Origin: Zancudomyces culisetae
Lineage: Eukaryota > Kickxellomycota > Harpellomycetes > Harpellales > Legeriomycetaceae
DNA length: 26,810 bases
Direction of reading: 5' to 3'
NCBI GenBank assembly: GCA_001969505.1
Contig: LSSK01000638.1
Span: 1-26,810, forward strand
The notes under the pieces are model-generated. The model worked only from the letters and a program-made list of their open reading frames with translations. It was not told where the DNA came from and ran no database searches. Both the position numbers and the translations under genes were made by a program. Below, one piece after another: positions 17,983 to 26,810 of the stretch; position 1 is the stretch's first letter; each line of letters begins with the position of its first letter.

Positions 17983-18416
17983 TCTCTTGTCCTTTTTTTT
18001 TTCCCTTTCTTTCTTTCTTTCTTTCTCCCCTTTATAGTTGTATTTTATTTATTACGTATAGTATAAGTGATACAACTACAACTACTAAACATCCAAGAAA
18101 AGAAAAAAAAAATTTTTTATATATTTGTTTATTTATTTTTGGCCCCATTTTTATCATATTTGACCCAAAAATAAATACATAAACACATACATTAAATTAA
18201 ATTAAATTAATTATACTCTCTCTTTAAACATTTTCATTTATATATTCATTTTCATTTACTCCCCATCACCCCACCCCCAACCCCAACCCTAACCCTAACC
18301 CAACCCACCTCACCCCTCAACTTCAAGATGCGGCGTCGTTGTTTTTCTCTTTTGATGACTAGAAAGGTTGTTTTGTTTATTTGTTTTATTAAAATAAGAG
18401 TTACTAGATAATACTA
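17983..18416. other. eRF3 upstream region with telomere-like repeats
   Basis: A 434-bp spacer between the eRF3 start and the GCP3 stop, both on the minus strand. It holds T/C-rich runs next to the eRF3 ATG (17993-18030), an AAATT run near 18190-18210 and the C-rich repeat at 18271-18309. No gene seen. Confidence 0.55.
18271..18309 (-). promoter_or_regulatory. Degenerate interstitial telomere repeat / telo-box
   Basis: Two exact CCCTAA units (18287-18298), flanked by CCCCAA and CCCAA variants, form a C-rich tract. Read on the minus strand it is TTAGGGTTAGGG, about 290 bp upstream of the eRF3 ATG. TTAGGG-like motifs in promoters bind Tbf1-type factors in yeasts, and telo-boxes occur in promoters of plant translation genes. 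It may be a regulatory site for eRF3, an old telomere-repair scar, or part of the GCP3 3' region. Confidence 0.5.
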
Positions 18417-21140
18417 CTAAAAATTCTGGGTATAAAACTGATTCAAATCAAATGAAAGTGCCAAACTCTTTAAAAAATACAACCCTCCTCCTCCTCCTCC
18501 TCCTCCTCCCCCATTACCATTACCATTACTACCATCATTATTATCATATCCTCCGCTAAACATATTCAGCATTAGTTGTACATTTGTTTTAAATGTATTA
18601 ATAATTCTCTTTATATTTTCAGGATCCGTTACGCTTGGTGATAATAAAATTGTGGTAAACTGGGATATACATTCCAACAAATCGTCTATAAACACCATAT
18701 TCCTAGTATTTATACCCTTTGATGGTTCTCCCATTCGATCACCACCACCACCACCACTACTACCACTACTTGTAGTTGAATGTCCTTTGAGTAATAACAA
18801 CATGAATTTTCTAATCTCAGAAATATACGAATCATGAAAAGTTATCCACAAGTCCAAATCCAAATCTGGATTAATCTTCATATTTGTCTTTCCGGGTATA
18901 CTTGTATTTGTATTTATATTTATATTTGCACTTGCATTAACATTTGTATTAGCATTTGTGTTTGAATCATCAGTCAATTCATAATCTTGTTGTTGTTGTT
19001 GTTGTTGTTGTTGTTGCTGGTTAAAATTAATATTATCATTACAAACAAGACTAGTATTTGATATTATGGTCGAATGATCATAAACTTTATGTAAAAACTT
19101 TCGGTAAGCTCCTTCAATAAGATTCATATAAACATACCTTTCCAATTGCAATACAAAATGCAACATTTCACCACAAGCTAATCTAATCTGTTTCATATCC
19201 CCAGCCGAGTAGCGATTTTCAGAATTAGCTTTACGATTAGCTATTCCCACCAAATTAAGTTGCCAAAGTTGTAGTAAACTATACTCTGACTTTTTCAATC
19301 TCAACAAAAATGTAGTCAATTCGTTATATTTAAGAATAGTTGATTGTGGTATCACAAACGATAGTGGTTCGTCAATATGATATGTCAGTGGAAATGATAG
19401 TGACGAAGAATCAGCCCGCAAACGTACTGATATACGATCAGTAAATATTGGATTGTCATATAATGCGTTGGAAGATCGAATAGCTGCCTCAACTGCCGTC
19501 ATAATATTATGATGAAACAATGTAGATGAAGAATAAGACGATGATGATGAGGAAGAAGAAGAAGGTTGAGAGTCTAAAAACTCTACCAATCTCAATACAA
19601 AATCACCTTGTTCCATCAACAAATACCGTTTCATTGCGGCAATATGATCCATCAACTTGTGTCGTGTAATCATTACATGCATCAGTCTCGCACTAGCTGT
19701 TCGATACGCCACCTCTACTACTTCCTTGAATTGCTCCGGGCTCGTCAAATCCGCAAACAAATCTGCCGCATTGGCCGCCTCATTCTCCGCAACCCACTGC
19801 GTATCCTTACACGCTTCCCGAAGAAAACTCAACGACTTGCCAATAATAAATATCTTGCGCGTCAAATCACTCGTTATGTATACTGGAATCTTCCGCACTT
19901 CGATTTGGTACCGACTAAACCACAACTCTTCTGTATCTATCTCGCCCCCATCATCCCGCACAAAAAACTCGCAGTATGGATCGTCCAGCTCTCCTGCCAC
20001 CACCCATTGTCTGAGAATCGCATTGTATGGCCTCGCCGCTTGTGCCAACAACGTCTGTGCCACTTGTCGAACTATTGGCGACCCATTCAACGTAAACGCA
20101 TATATCTTTGATAACATCATTCCTCCTTCTTGCTCCCCTCCTGCTTCTCCTTCTTCCCCAATTGCATCCAAAATCGATCCTATAATCCTCAACCGTCTCA
20201 TTGCATCCTGCAACTCTACATATAACCGTCTCAATGTCAATCCTCGCAAACTTTGTCCTGGCACTTCATCCCTTGCTGTTTCCGCTTGTCGCAGCTCCAG
20301 CCGTGCTGCCAATTCACTTACTTGTTTCAACTCTTCTGCTAAGCCCAGGCTAAAGCTTTGTTGTACAAATCCTGGATTTCGTGTATCAATATATCCTGAT
20401 ATCTTGTGTACAAGTTCTCCTACTTCCAATAACCGATCTAGCAAATGTAGTGTGGGTTTACATACTTCAACTTGATTATCCACTATATAGCTGTTTGTGT
20501 CCTTATCCCATCGAATGTATTTACCATCTACTCCCTGTGCAATAAACAACACTTCACGAATCAATTCTCGTTCATTTATCAAGTCGAATTTAGGAAGTCT
20601 TTCATATAAATATACATCTCTTTGATAATTCTGTCCTCTATTACCACCATCATACCCGTTATTGTTGCCATTGTTGTAAATATTATCGTTGTTGTGGTGA
20701 TTATTTTGTTGTCCAAGTTGGTACAAAACCTGTAATACATTTCCATATTCACCAGCCGGATCAAGCTGTTCAAGCCGTTCAACATTTCTTTTAAATCTCA
20801 ACGCCTTACTACCAGCACTACTAAGTGGAGTGGGATTGTTTCCATCTGTCAGTATATCCTGCCTAGTTAAACTTTTGAAAATATCCTGAATAACTCTGTT
20901 GTTATTACTACCACCGTATTTATCTGATCCGAAAAGAACACCATTACTAGTACTAGTAATATTACTATTACCAATGTTATTGCTATTGCTATTGCTATTG
21001 TTATTGTTGGACAAGATATGTGTGCAGTGGTTGACCAGTCTTTCTACCCTTTGTTGGTTTTGGGAACCCACAGTTTCTTGGACTAGCGCTCGTATGTTCT
21101 CCTGTACGCTACTTGGTGTATTTCCATACTGTGTATTCAT
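18417..21140 (-). CDS. Gamma-tubulin complex protein 3 (Spc98-like)
   Basis: Component of the gamma-tubulin small complex that nucleates microtubules at spindle poles or centrosomes. The start is the ATG at 21140-21138 (M-N-T-Q-Y-G), giving 907 residues; the frame upstream opens only from a TTG. The grip1 core is recognisable: LRQWVVAGELDDPYCEFFV, then ELWFSRYQI, IPVYITSDLTRKIFIIGKSLSFLREAC. This matches GCP3/Spc98 (IPSF-TMDQSRK-LLIGKS type) better than GCP2. The C-terminal half fits grip2 (SLSFPLTYHIDEPLSFVI, YNELTTFLLRLKKSE, LWQLN). Low-complexity insertions are common: Asn/Ser (about residues 45-65), Asn/Gly, Ser (about 531-541), Gln, Asn/Thr, Gly. Codons end mainly in A or G throughout. 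It is divergent from CCT2. Confidence 0.9.
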   Translation of the reverse strand: MNTQYGNTPSSVQENIRALVQETVGSQNQQRVERLVNHCTHILSNNNNSNSNSNNIGNSNITSTSNGVLFGSDKYGGSNNNRVIQDIFKSLTRQDILTDGNNPTPLSSAGSKALRFKRNVERLEQLDPAGEYGNVLQVLYQLGQQNNHHNNDNIYNNGNNNGYDGGNRGQNYQRDVYLYERLPKFDLINERELIREVLFIAQGVDGKYIRWDKDTNSYIVDNQVEVCKPTLHLLDRLLEVGELVHKISGYIDTRNPGFVQQSFSLGLAEELKQVSELAARLELRQAETARDEVPGQSLRGLTLRRLYVELQDAMRRLRIIGSILDAIGEEGEAGGEQEGGMMLSKIYAFTLNGSPIVRQVAQTLLAQAARPYNAILRQWVVAGELDDPYCEFFVRDDGGEIDTEELWFSRYQIEVRKIPVYITSDLTRKIFIIGKSLSFLREACKDTQWVAENEAANAADLFADLTSPEQFKEVVEVAYRTASARLMHVMITRHKLMDHIAAMKRYLLMEQGDFVLRLVEFLDSQPSSSSSSSSSYSSSTLFHHNIMTAVEAAIRSSNALYDNPIFTDRISVRLRADSSSLSFPLTYHIDEPLSFVIPQSTILKYNELTTFLLRLKKSEYSLLQLWQLNLVGIANRKANSENRYSAGDMKQIRLACGEMLHFVLQLERYVYMNLIEGAYRKFLHKVYDHSTIISNTSLVCNDNINFNQQQQQQQQQQQDYELTDDSNTNANTNVNASANININTNTSIPGKTNMKINPDLDLDLWITFHDSYISEIRKFMLLLLKGHSTTSSGSSGGGGGDRMGEPSKGINTRNMVFIDDLLECISQFTTILLSPSVTDPENIKRIINTFKTNVQLMLNMFSGGYDNNDGSNGNGNGGGGGGGGGGLYFLKSLALSFDLNQFYTQNF
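18484..18510 (-). repeat. CCT triplet repeat, poly-Gly in GCP3
   Basis: About nine CCT/CTC triplets on the plus strand encode the poly-Gly run close to the C-terminus of GCP3, within a Gly/Asn-rich insertion. Confidence 0.8.
18987..19016 (-). repeat. TTG triplet repeat, poly-Gln in GCP3
   Basis: About ten TTG triplets on the plus strand encode a Gln run in a non-conserved loop of the C-terminal half of GCP3. Confidence 0.85.
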
Positions 21141-21690
21141 CTTGGAAAAACAAACTATACAAAACCAAATTGGTAATATATTTGGAAAATAAACAACCAA
21201 AATGTTGTTGCTAAATACGAGTTTTATTTATTTATTGGAGAGTCAAGTGGTGTGAAAAGAACTTGCGGAGAATTTGTTTGGAGGGGAGGGGGGAGTTAGG
21301 GTCAAAAGTGAGAGCGAGAAAGAAAGTGAAAGAGTGAGAGTGAGAGTGTGCGTGTTTATGAAAATCAATTGATTTAATTTAATTTTTTTTTTGTTTATTT
21401 TACTAGTTGAATCTAAATATGGAAGGTTGGGATGGAAAAAAAAAAAAATATCAAAAACCAAACAAAAAAGAGCGCTTGTAAAATTTTTTTTTTCTCAACT
21501 ACAAATTCCTCTTTCCCCTTTGCTCAATCCACCCACTTTCTCTCCTCTCCCACCCTTCACCACCCACATCCCACATCATTTCCTTTTCTTTATTTTACTT
21601 TTACCACCCTCTGACCAAAAATAAATATAAAAAATACACATACTACAATATTTGTATTTCAAAATAAATAAATAAATAAATATCAAGAAA
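21141..21690. promoter_or_regulatory. Divergent promoter region GCP3/CCT2
   Basis: 550 bp between the two start codons. Contains a G/A-rich stretch (21281-21350), poly-A and poly-T runs near 21437-21490, a C/T-rich stretch (21500-21610) and an AAAT repeat ending 9 bp before the CCT2 ATG. No TATA box or factor site can be named with confidence. The C/T-rich strand just 5' of CCT2 resembles the pyrimidine tract just 5' of eRF3. Confidence 0.5.
21662..21681 (+). repeat. AAAT x5 just upstream of the CCT2 start
   Basis: Five exact AAAT units in the CCT2 leader. The same five-unit repeat occurs at 23392-23411, so the gene is flanked by copies. Confidence 0.8.
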
Positions 21691-23316
21691 ATGACATCGA
21701 TATTTCAGCAGGGAGCAACCGAGGAAAAAGCGGAAAATGCACGCTTGACAAACATAGTAGGAGCGATAGCAGTAGGAGATTTGGTCAAAAGCACGCTGGG
21801 ACCCAAGGGGATGGACAAGATTCTGCAGTCAATGAGTGGGAATGGCGATATGCTGGTGACAAATGATGGAGCAACGATTCTAAAATCAATCGCACTAGAC
21901 AATGCGGCGGCAAAGGTACTGGTTAATCTGAGTAAAGTACAGGATGATGAGGTAGGAGATGGTACAACCAGTGTTACAGTTCTGGCAGCAGAGTTGTTGC
22001 GAGAGGCCGAAAAGCTGTTGACGATTAGCAGATTGCATCCACAAGTGGTGGTAGAGGGTTACCGAATGGCAGCAGCCGAGGCACGCAAGATGTTGGAAAC
22101 ACAGCTGAGCCGGGACAATAGCCGAGATTCGGAACAGTACAAAAAAGATCTACTCAACATAGCGCGAACAACACTTAGCAGCAAGATAGTGAGTAGTAGC
22201 CGAGACTACTTTGCGCAAATGTGTGTGGATGCAGTACTGCGGCTGAACGGCACCACAGGTTTGGAGAGTATCCAAATCATCAAGCAGTTGGGAGGCAAGT
22301 TGTCGGATTCGTATATGGATGATGGGTTTATTCTGAACAAGCGAGTGGGAGTGAACCAGCCAAAACATATAGAAAAGGCCAAGATTTTGGTGGCAAACAC
22401 GGCGATGGATACAGACAAGATCAAGGTGTATGGAGCCAAGATCAAGGTGAACGATCCCAAAAAACTAGCCGAGTTGGAGCGGGCCGAACGAGACAAGATG
22501 AGAGCCAAGGTGGAAAAGATTGCAGCGTTGGGGATCAATGTGTTTATTAACCGACAGTTGATCTACAACTGGCCAGAACAGTTGTTTGCCGACAAAGGGA
22601 TTATGGCGATTGAGCATGCCGATTTCGAAGGAATTGAGCGGTTGAGTCTGGTTACTGGTGGAGAAATTGCATCAACGTTTGATGACCCTTCGCTTGTTGT
22701 ATTGGGAGAGTGTGATTTGGTTCATGAAGTCGATGTAGGCTCCGAGAAAATGCTGCGGTTTGCAGGTCTGCGTCGTCTATCCCACAACGCTTCATCTATA
22801 GTTCTTCGTGGTGCCACCCACCAAATCCTCGACGAGGCTGAACGGTCTATCCACGACGCACTTGCTGTTCTCAGCCAGACTGTCGCTTCTGATCCTCGTA
22901 TTGTTTATGGTGGTGGATTTTCTGAAGTCGCTATGAGTATTGCTGTTGATCGTTTGGCTGCTACTGTCCCCGACAAACGCGCTCTTGCCATCGAAGCCTT
23001 TGCCACTGCTCTAAGACAACTGCCTGCCATTTTGTGTGATAATGCTGGGCTGGACAGTGCCGATTTGGTTATGAAGCTACGTGCTGCTCACGAATCCATT
23101 CTCTCTTCTTCTACTCTTACTACTAACAATTATCTTGACTATTTCCCTGCTCTTGATTTGCAGAACGGTTGTATTGTCAATGCTGCTGAACTTGGAATTA
23201 CTGAAAGTTTCAAACTCAAAAAACAAGTCGTTTTGAGCGCTTCTGAAGCTGCTGAAATGATCTTGCGTGTTGATGATATTATCAGAGCTGCTCCACGACA
23301 ACGTAGAGATTATTAA
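21691..23316 (+). CDS. CCT2: Chaperonin CCT/TRiC subunit beta
   Basis: One subunit of the cytosolic chaperonin ring that folds actin, tubulin and other proteins. The start is the ATG at 21691 (AAGAAAATGA context) and the product has 541 residues, normal for a CCT subunit. Seen: [12 protein letters not shown] opening typical of CCT beta, TLGPKGMDK (35-43), NDGATIL (58-64), GDGTTSV (89-95) and GGGFSE near residue 409, all parts of the ATP site. The full-length frame has no gaps. Third codon positions are mainly A or G over the first two thirds and mainly T or C in the last third, changing around 22640-22760, although the protein is conserved across that point. It converges with zuotin, leaving 125 bp between stops. 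Confidence 0.95.
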   Translation: MTSIFQQGATEEKAENARLTNIVGAIAVGDLVKSTLGPKGMDKILQSMSGNGDMLVTNDGATILKSIALDNAAAKVLVNLSKVQDDEVGDGTTSVTVLAAELLREAEKLLTISRLHPQVVVEGYRMAAAEARKMLETQLSRDNSRDSEQYKKDLLNIARTTLSSKIVSSSRDYFAQMCVDAVLRLNGTTGLESIQIIKQLGGKLSDSYMDDGFILNKRVGVNQPKHIEKAKILVANTAMDTDKIKVYGAKIKVNDPKKLAELERAERDKMRAKVEKIAALGINVFINRQLIYNWPEQLFADKGIMAIEHADFEGIERLSLVTGGEIASTFDDPSLVVLGECDLVHEVDVGSEKMLRFAGLRRLSHNASSIVLRGATHQILDEAERSIHDALAVLSQTVASDPRIVYGGGFSEVAMSIAVDRLAATVPDKRALAIEAFATALRQLPAILCDNAGLDSADLVMKLRAAHESILSSSTLTTNNYLDYFPALDLQNGCIVNAAELGITESFKLKKQVVLSASEAAEMILRVDDIIRAAPRQRRDY

Positions 23317-23391
23317 TTCTTTTATTTATTCTTTTATTAATTCTTTTGTTTATTTATTCACTTTATATATTATAATTATTCAACTCTAAAA

Positions 23392-23411
23392 AAATAAATA
23401 AATAAATAAAT
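23392..23411 (+). repeat. AAAT x5 between CCT2 and zuotin
   Basis: Five AAAT units, followed by TA-rich sequence up to the zuotin stop codon. Confidence 0.8.
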
Positions 23412-23441
23412 TCATTATATATATATTATATGTTATATATA

Positions 23442-23564
23442 CTATTTTTTGTTTTTATTGATTATTGATATCATTTCTTTAACTTTGATTTTGCATTGTT
23501 TTTTGCTTTTGGTTCCTACCATCTCTGCAATTAATTCCCATCTATCCTTCTTTACATCCTCTAC

Positions 23565-23598
<34 letters not shown>

Positions 23599-25797
23599 GC
23601 TGTTTTGTTTTTTTCCGGTGGATATTTCTTTAGTGCTTCTTGTAACCTCTGTATATCTTGTTTACTCCATTCATCCTCTCCTATTTTTTTGTCTTTTTCT
23701 TTTTCTTTGCCTTTTTCGTTAGTTTTACTATCGTTATTACTACCAAATCTTGATTCATAGTTTATTGTAATTTCTTGATTATCCGTTCCTACTCCCATCC
23801 CTCCAACCCCTACCCCAACTCCTAACCCAGCTCCTACTCCTACTCCTACTCCTACTCCTACTCCTACTCCTCTATTCATACCTCCACCACTGCTAATTGT
23901 ATTATTTCCATGTTTATGTCCAAGTTTAAGTTGTTCAAAATTGGATTCTTGTGTAGATTTACTACTTTTACTAGTAATCTTTTTTTGTAATTCTGTCACT
24001 TTTCCAAGTACTTGTTGAACACTTCTCTCCCTCCTCCTACCTCCTCCTCCTGCATTATTATAATGATGATTAACATACTCGGTTATTGTTTCCCATCGAT
24101 TCAATGTTCCTCCTGGATACTTGTTTGTCGCCTTTATCAATATCTTGACTTCCTCCTTACCCCACTCCCAATCCTCTTCTTCTATTCCTTCCTTTTTTTT
24201 ATTTTCATCTCCTTCAATATTTATTGTGGGTTTATACTTGCTTATCACTTTATCCATCTCCTCTACCATTCCTTTTGTACTCGTTGTTGTTGCTATTTTG
24301 CGTATTTCCTGCAAAAATTCCTCACTCAGTTCGTTTTTGTTGGTGATTCTATTTACAACTATCTCTTGTATTTTCTTGTACCTCTCATCCATCATTTCAT
24401 TACTCTTCCCCATTCCTTCTTCACTTTCTTGTTTCCCTTGACGAACAATCGTCTTTCTAATCTGTCTTACCACTTCTTTCAACTCCTTTCTGATCCGCTT
24501 ATTTTCCTCTTCTTGATGCTTTCTTGCTTCCTCTTCTCTTCTTTCTCGCTCTCTAGCCTCTCGTTCCTCCTTTTCTCTATTGATCCGCTCCTCTTCCTCC
24601 TTCCTCCTCCTCTTTTCCTCCTTTTCTCTCTTTATCTGCTCCTTATGTCGATTAATCCGTGGATCCTTCTTCATCACCAGATCCACTATCTGATTAATTC
24701 GACTATTATCCTCCTTCTTCCTCTTCTCTCTCCTGGCCTTATTCTCCCTATCCACATGCCTCTTTTCTTCTCGGTTTTCCATATTTTCATTTTCCACTTT
24801 ATCTTCATACTCAAAGCTTCTCCATGACTCAAACCTCATCCAGAAATTATAAAACCCAATCACCTTTTCATATGGTGTATCCATGTTTCCCATCTCTGGA
24901 ACCGGTTTCTTTTTCGAAAACCTTGCCTCTCTCTCAAACATCTTTGAAAACTTTTCATAAAACTTGCTCTCTTTGCCCTCCCACTCTGCTACCTCTTTAA
25001 CACTTGTTTCCTCTACCATTGGGTCCACTGAATCATATTGTCTTCGTTTCTTTTCATCACTCAATTGCTCGTACGCTATCTTTAAACACTTGAATATTGT
25101 ATCATCATATTTCTTGTTTTGCTTCCTACCACCACTCCCCTTCCCCCCTCCTCCTCCTGCTGTTATCTTTTCACTCTCTACCAACTTTGCTGCTTTTTTG
25201 TCTGGATGATGAATCAAACACTTTTTTCGATACGCTGCCTTTATCATTTCCGCTGTCGCTAAATACCTCAACTTTGATAGCCCCAATAACGCATAGTGAT
25301 CCTGTCCCTTCCAATCCGTTGGATCCAAACGATTGATCATCCTATCATCCATCTCCTCTTCGTCCTCCCATCCTTCTTCCCCACCAGCCCCCAATCCCTT
25401 TTTCTTGCCTTTACCCCCTTGTTTCCCAGCACCGTCTTCCAACTCCTTGTGATTAGTTCGGAGCCTTCCTTCACTCCTTAGTTTTTTTCTAATCTGTCTT
25501 GTCACCACTTCATATTCCTCAATGCTCTTTATTTCCGTTCCTTGTTCCCTTTCATATTCCAACACCTTTATGATCAATTGATATTCCTGATTTCCCGTAT
25601 CATTTATCGTAGTTGTTTGTGTCTCTATTTCTATTTAATATATTTAATATATTTATTTCTTGGTCTAATTGATCGTTTCTTTTTACTTATATCACTTTAT
25701 AAATGTATTTACAAAGCTTGCCTTTTATACATGCCTTTTTATCTTGGCCTGTTATTATTGCCTCTTTTACGCTAGGTACATTGATTAAAACCCTCAT
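23442..25797 (-). CDS. Zuotin/DNAJC2-type ribosome-associated J-protein with SANT domains
   Basis: Ribosome-bound Hsp40 that with an Hsp70-like partner assists nascent chains. The main exon reads 25622 (or nearby) to 23442. No ATG opens this frame, so an upstream exon is needed. A candidate is 25797-25696 (34 codons, M-R-V-L-I-N-V-P), joined by a 73-nt GTGATA...GAG intron, giving about 760 residues; this join is tentative. Seen: DPTDWKGQDHYALLGL opening the J domain, HHPDK with the HPD triad, then DPM..., EARFSKK-P-P-GN and the FWMRFESWRSFE zuotin-homology segment, a long charged Arg/Lys/Glu helix, and two C-terminal SANT/Myb repeats (WEWGKEEVKILIKA..., DEWSKQDIQRLQEAL...). Gly-Val and poly-Thr tracts lie between and within the SANT repeats. 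SANT domains are typical of animal, plant and amoebal forms and absent from S. cerevisiae Zuo1. Confidence 0.87.
23565..23600 (-). repeat. TTG triplet repeat, poly-Thr in zuotin
   Basis: About eleven TTG/TGT triplets on the plus strand, read here in the ACA frame, give a poly-Thr tract inside the second SANT repeat. The same triplet encodes poly-Gln in GCP3. Confidence 0.8.
23831..23870 (-). repeat. CTCCTA hexamer repeat, Gly-Val tract in zuotin
   Basis: Six or so tandem hexamers on the plus strand encode alternating Gly-Val between the two SANT repeats of zuotin, with degenerate units on the left side. Confidence 0.8.
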
Positions 25798-26810
25798 TTC
25801 TTGTTTCGTTTCGTATCGTATTATATTGTATTGTTCTGTATTGAATTGTATTTTACTTTATTTTATTATTCCAAATACAACATACTCTCACTTTTTTTAG
25901 CTTTTAAATATATTATTGCTTTTCAAGCAATTCTCTGGATTTCAATAATTGCAATGATTTCAATATTCTCCCTAATTTTGACAAATAAAAATCCGACTTT
26001 TCTATTTTTTCAATCCAAGTCACGCCCCCCATCTCTTCACTCTCCCTCCTTATTTGAAAACTAGTATTATTATTTCTGTTTATTTATTTACGATTACCAA
26101 AACTATACCCTAGAAAATGGAATTAAATCAAGTTAAAAAAAAAATTAAAAAAATTTATCTGGCCTGAAAATTTTCTTTTAATCTTTCAAAAAAATACCAG
26201 CTATTAATTATTATTTATTTATTGATTTTTTTATTTTTATTTTTTTTTTTACTGATAAAAGGAAATTACAACAAAAATTGAGAAACAGAGTGGGGGTAAT
26301 ATAGCATAAGGATTATGTGTTGATTTGATCAACGTTTTGCTAAACAAACACAAGAGAAAAAAAAAATTAAAGATATTTTACAAGCTTTTTTGTCTTTTTT
26401 TTTTAAAATTACAATTCGAATTGTAAATGTATATACTTGATTGATTAACTCTAATACTCGATAAACCACAACAATCGAAAAGAGAAGAAAAAGAAATATT
26501 CTAAATCTAATCATAGAATTCAACCTTTTTTCAATCATTTTCACTCTACCATTTTATCTCCCCTCACTGTAACTTTGGTAGCTGGTATCTAGTAACTGAT
26601 AATTGGTAACTATCAATTTCAATATAATATTTTTCCAAAACTTTTGATTTTCTTTGATTATTCAATCCTAAACAATATACTCTCTATAATTTAACAAGGT
26701 TCTGGAATTAGGCCAATGTTACTTTATCAATTTGGATACTAATATAAACCCAGTTTGGTTATTTAGATAAATAGATTTACAAACGAGAAAACAACAAAGA
26801 ACGAGAGGAG
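25798..26810. other. Right-hand intergenic region, no gene seen
   Basis: AT-rich, with long T and A runs. The frames present are Ile/Phe-rich translations of AT sequence. One 18-bp perfect palindrome lies at 26409-26426, and a GGTAACT/GTAACTGAT-type motif repeats near 26590-26612. The last 50 bases are purine-rich and could be a leader of a gene beyond the window. Confidence 0.5.
26409..26426. repeat. 18-bp perfect palindrome
   Basis: TTACAATTCGAATTGTAA reads identically on both strands, without a spacer. Candidate dimer-binding site or chance in AT-rich DNA. Confidence 0.55.

Noticed and set aside
16928-18037. 369-codon frame antisense to eRF3
   Set aside because: The minus strand encodes a complete, conserved eRF3; the antisense product is a low-complexity shadow.
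24012-24827. 271-codon frame antisense to zuotin
   Set aside because: Leu/Phe/Ser-rich mirror of the Lys/Glu/Arg-rich zuotin helix.
1-26810. CRISPR arrays, insertion sequences or bacterial operons
   Set aside because: No spaced identical repeats, no transposase frame; introns and gene content are eukaryotic.

Overview
The window is nuclear DNA from a unicellular, AT-rich eukaryote. Seven genes show no intron. Three, and probably a fourth, are split by short introns (about 97-149 nt; GTAAG/GTAAA donors, TAG/CAG acceptors, one TGACTAAC branch site). TAA, TAG and TGA all serve as stops, so the code looks standard. Low-complexity tracts (poly-Gln, Asn, Thr, Gly, Ser/Thr) interrupt many proteins. 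A zuotin with SANT domains argues against an ascomycete yeast. A TTAGGG-type interstitial repeat is present. I could not assign a lineage below 'opisthokont, amoebozoan or other protist'.

Layout. 530-1551 (+): Qa-SNARE of the syntaxin-7/Pep12 type, two exons. 1872-4274 (-): ABCF ATPase. 4275-5985: a spacer holding a GC-rich, hairpin-dense island (about 5120-5790). 5986-7386 (-): NADP-type glutamate dehydrogenase. 7387-11469: 4 kb with no recognisable gene, enriched for ATCGAT palindromes and A-tracts. 11470-12609 (+): OTU1/YOD1 deubiquitinase. 13149-14373 (+): syntaxin-6/Tlg1-type Qc-SNARE, rebuilt from five exons. 14631-15836 (-): YVH1/DUSP12 phosphatase, rebuilt from three exons. 16051-17982 (-): eRF3. 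18417-21140 (-): gamma-tubulin complex protein 3. 21691-23316 (+): CCT subunit beta. 23442 to about 25797 (-): zuotin/DNAJC2. 25798-26810: no gene seen.

How the genes relate. Five of ten act on translation, ribosome maturation or nascent-chain folding (ABCF, YVH1, eRF3, zuotin, CCT2). Two are endosome/TGN SNAREs, and OTU1 belongs to the p97/ERAD system. No operon-like arrangement is implied.

Most notable observations: (i) the GC island with about ten inverted repeats, flanked by near-identical 15-bp direct repeats; (ii) a switch inside CCT2, and again inside eRF3, from purine-ending to pyrimidine-ending codons; (iii) a His codon where the Qc-SNARE zero-layer Gln is expected; (iv) a Ser/Thr-rich insertion in eRF3 domain III; (v) telomere-like repeats upstream of eRF3; (vi) the palindrome- and A-tract-rich 4-kb gene desert. 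Splice models are read by eye.
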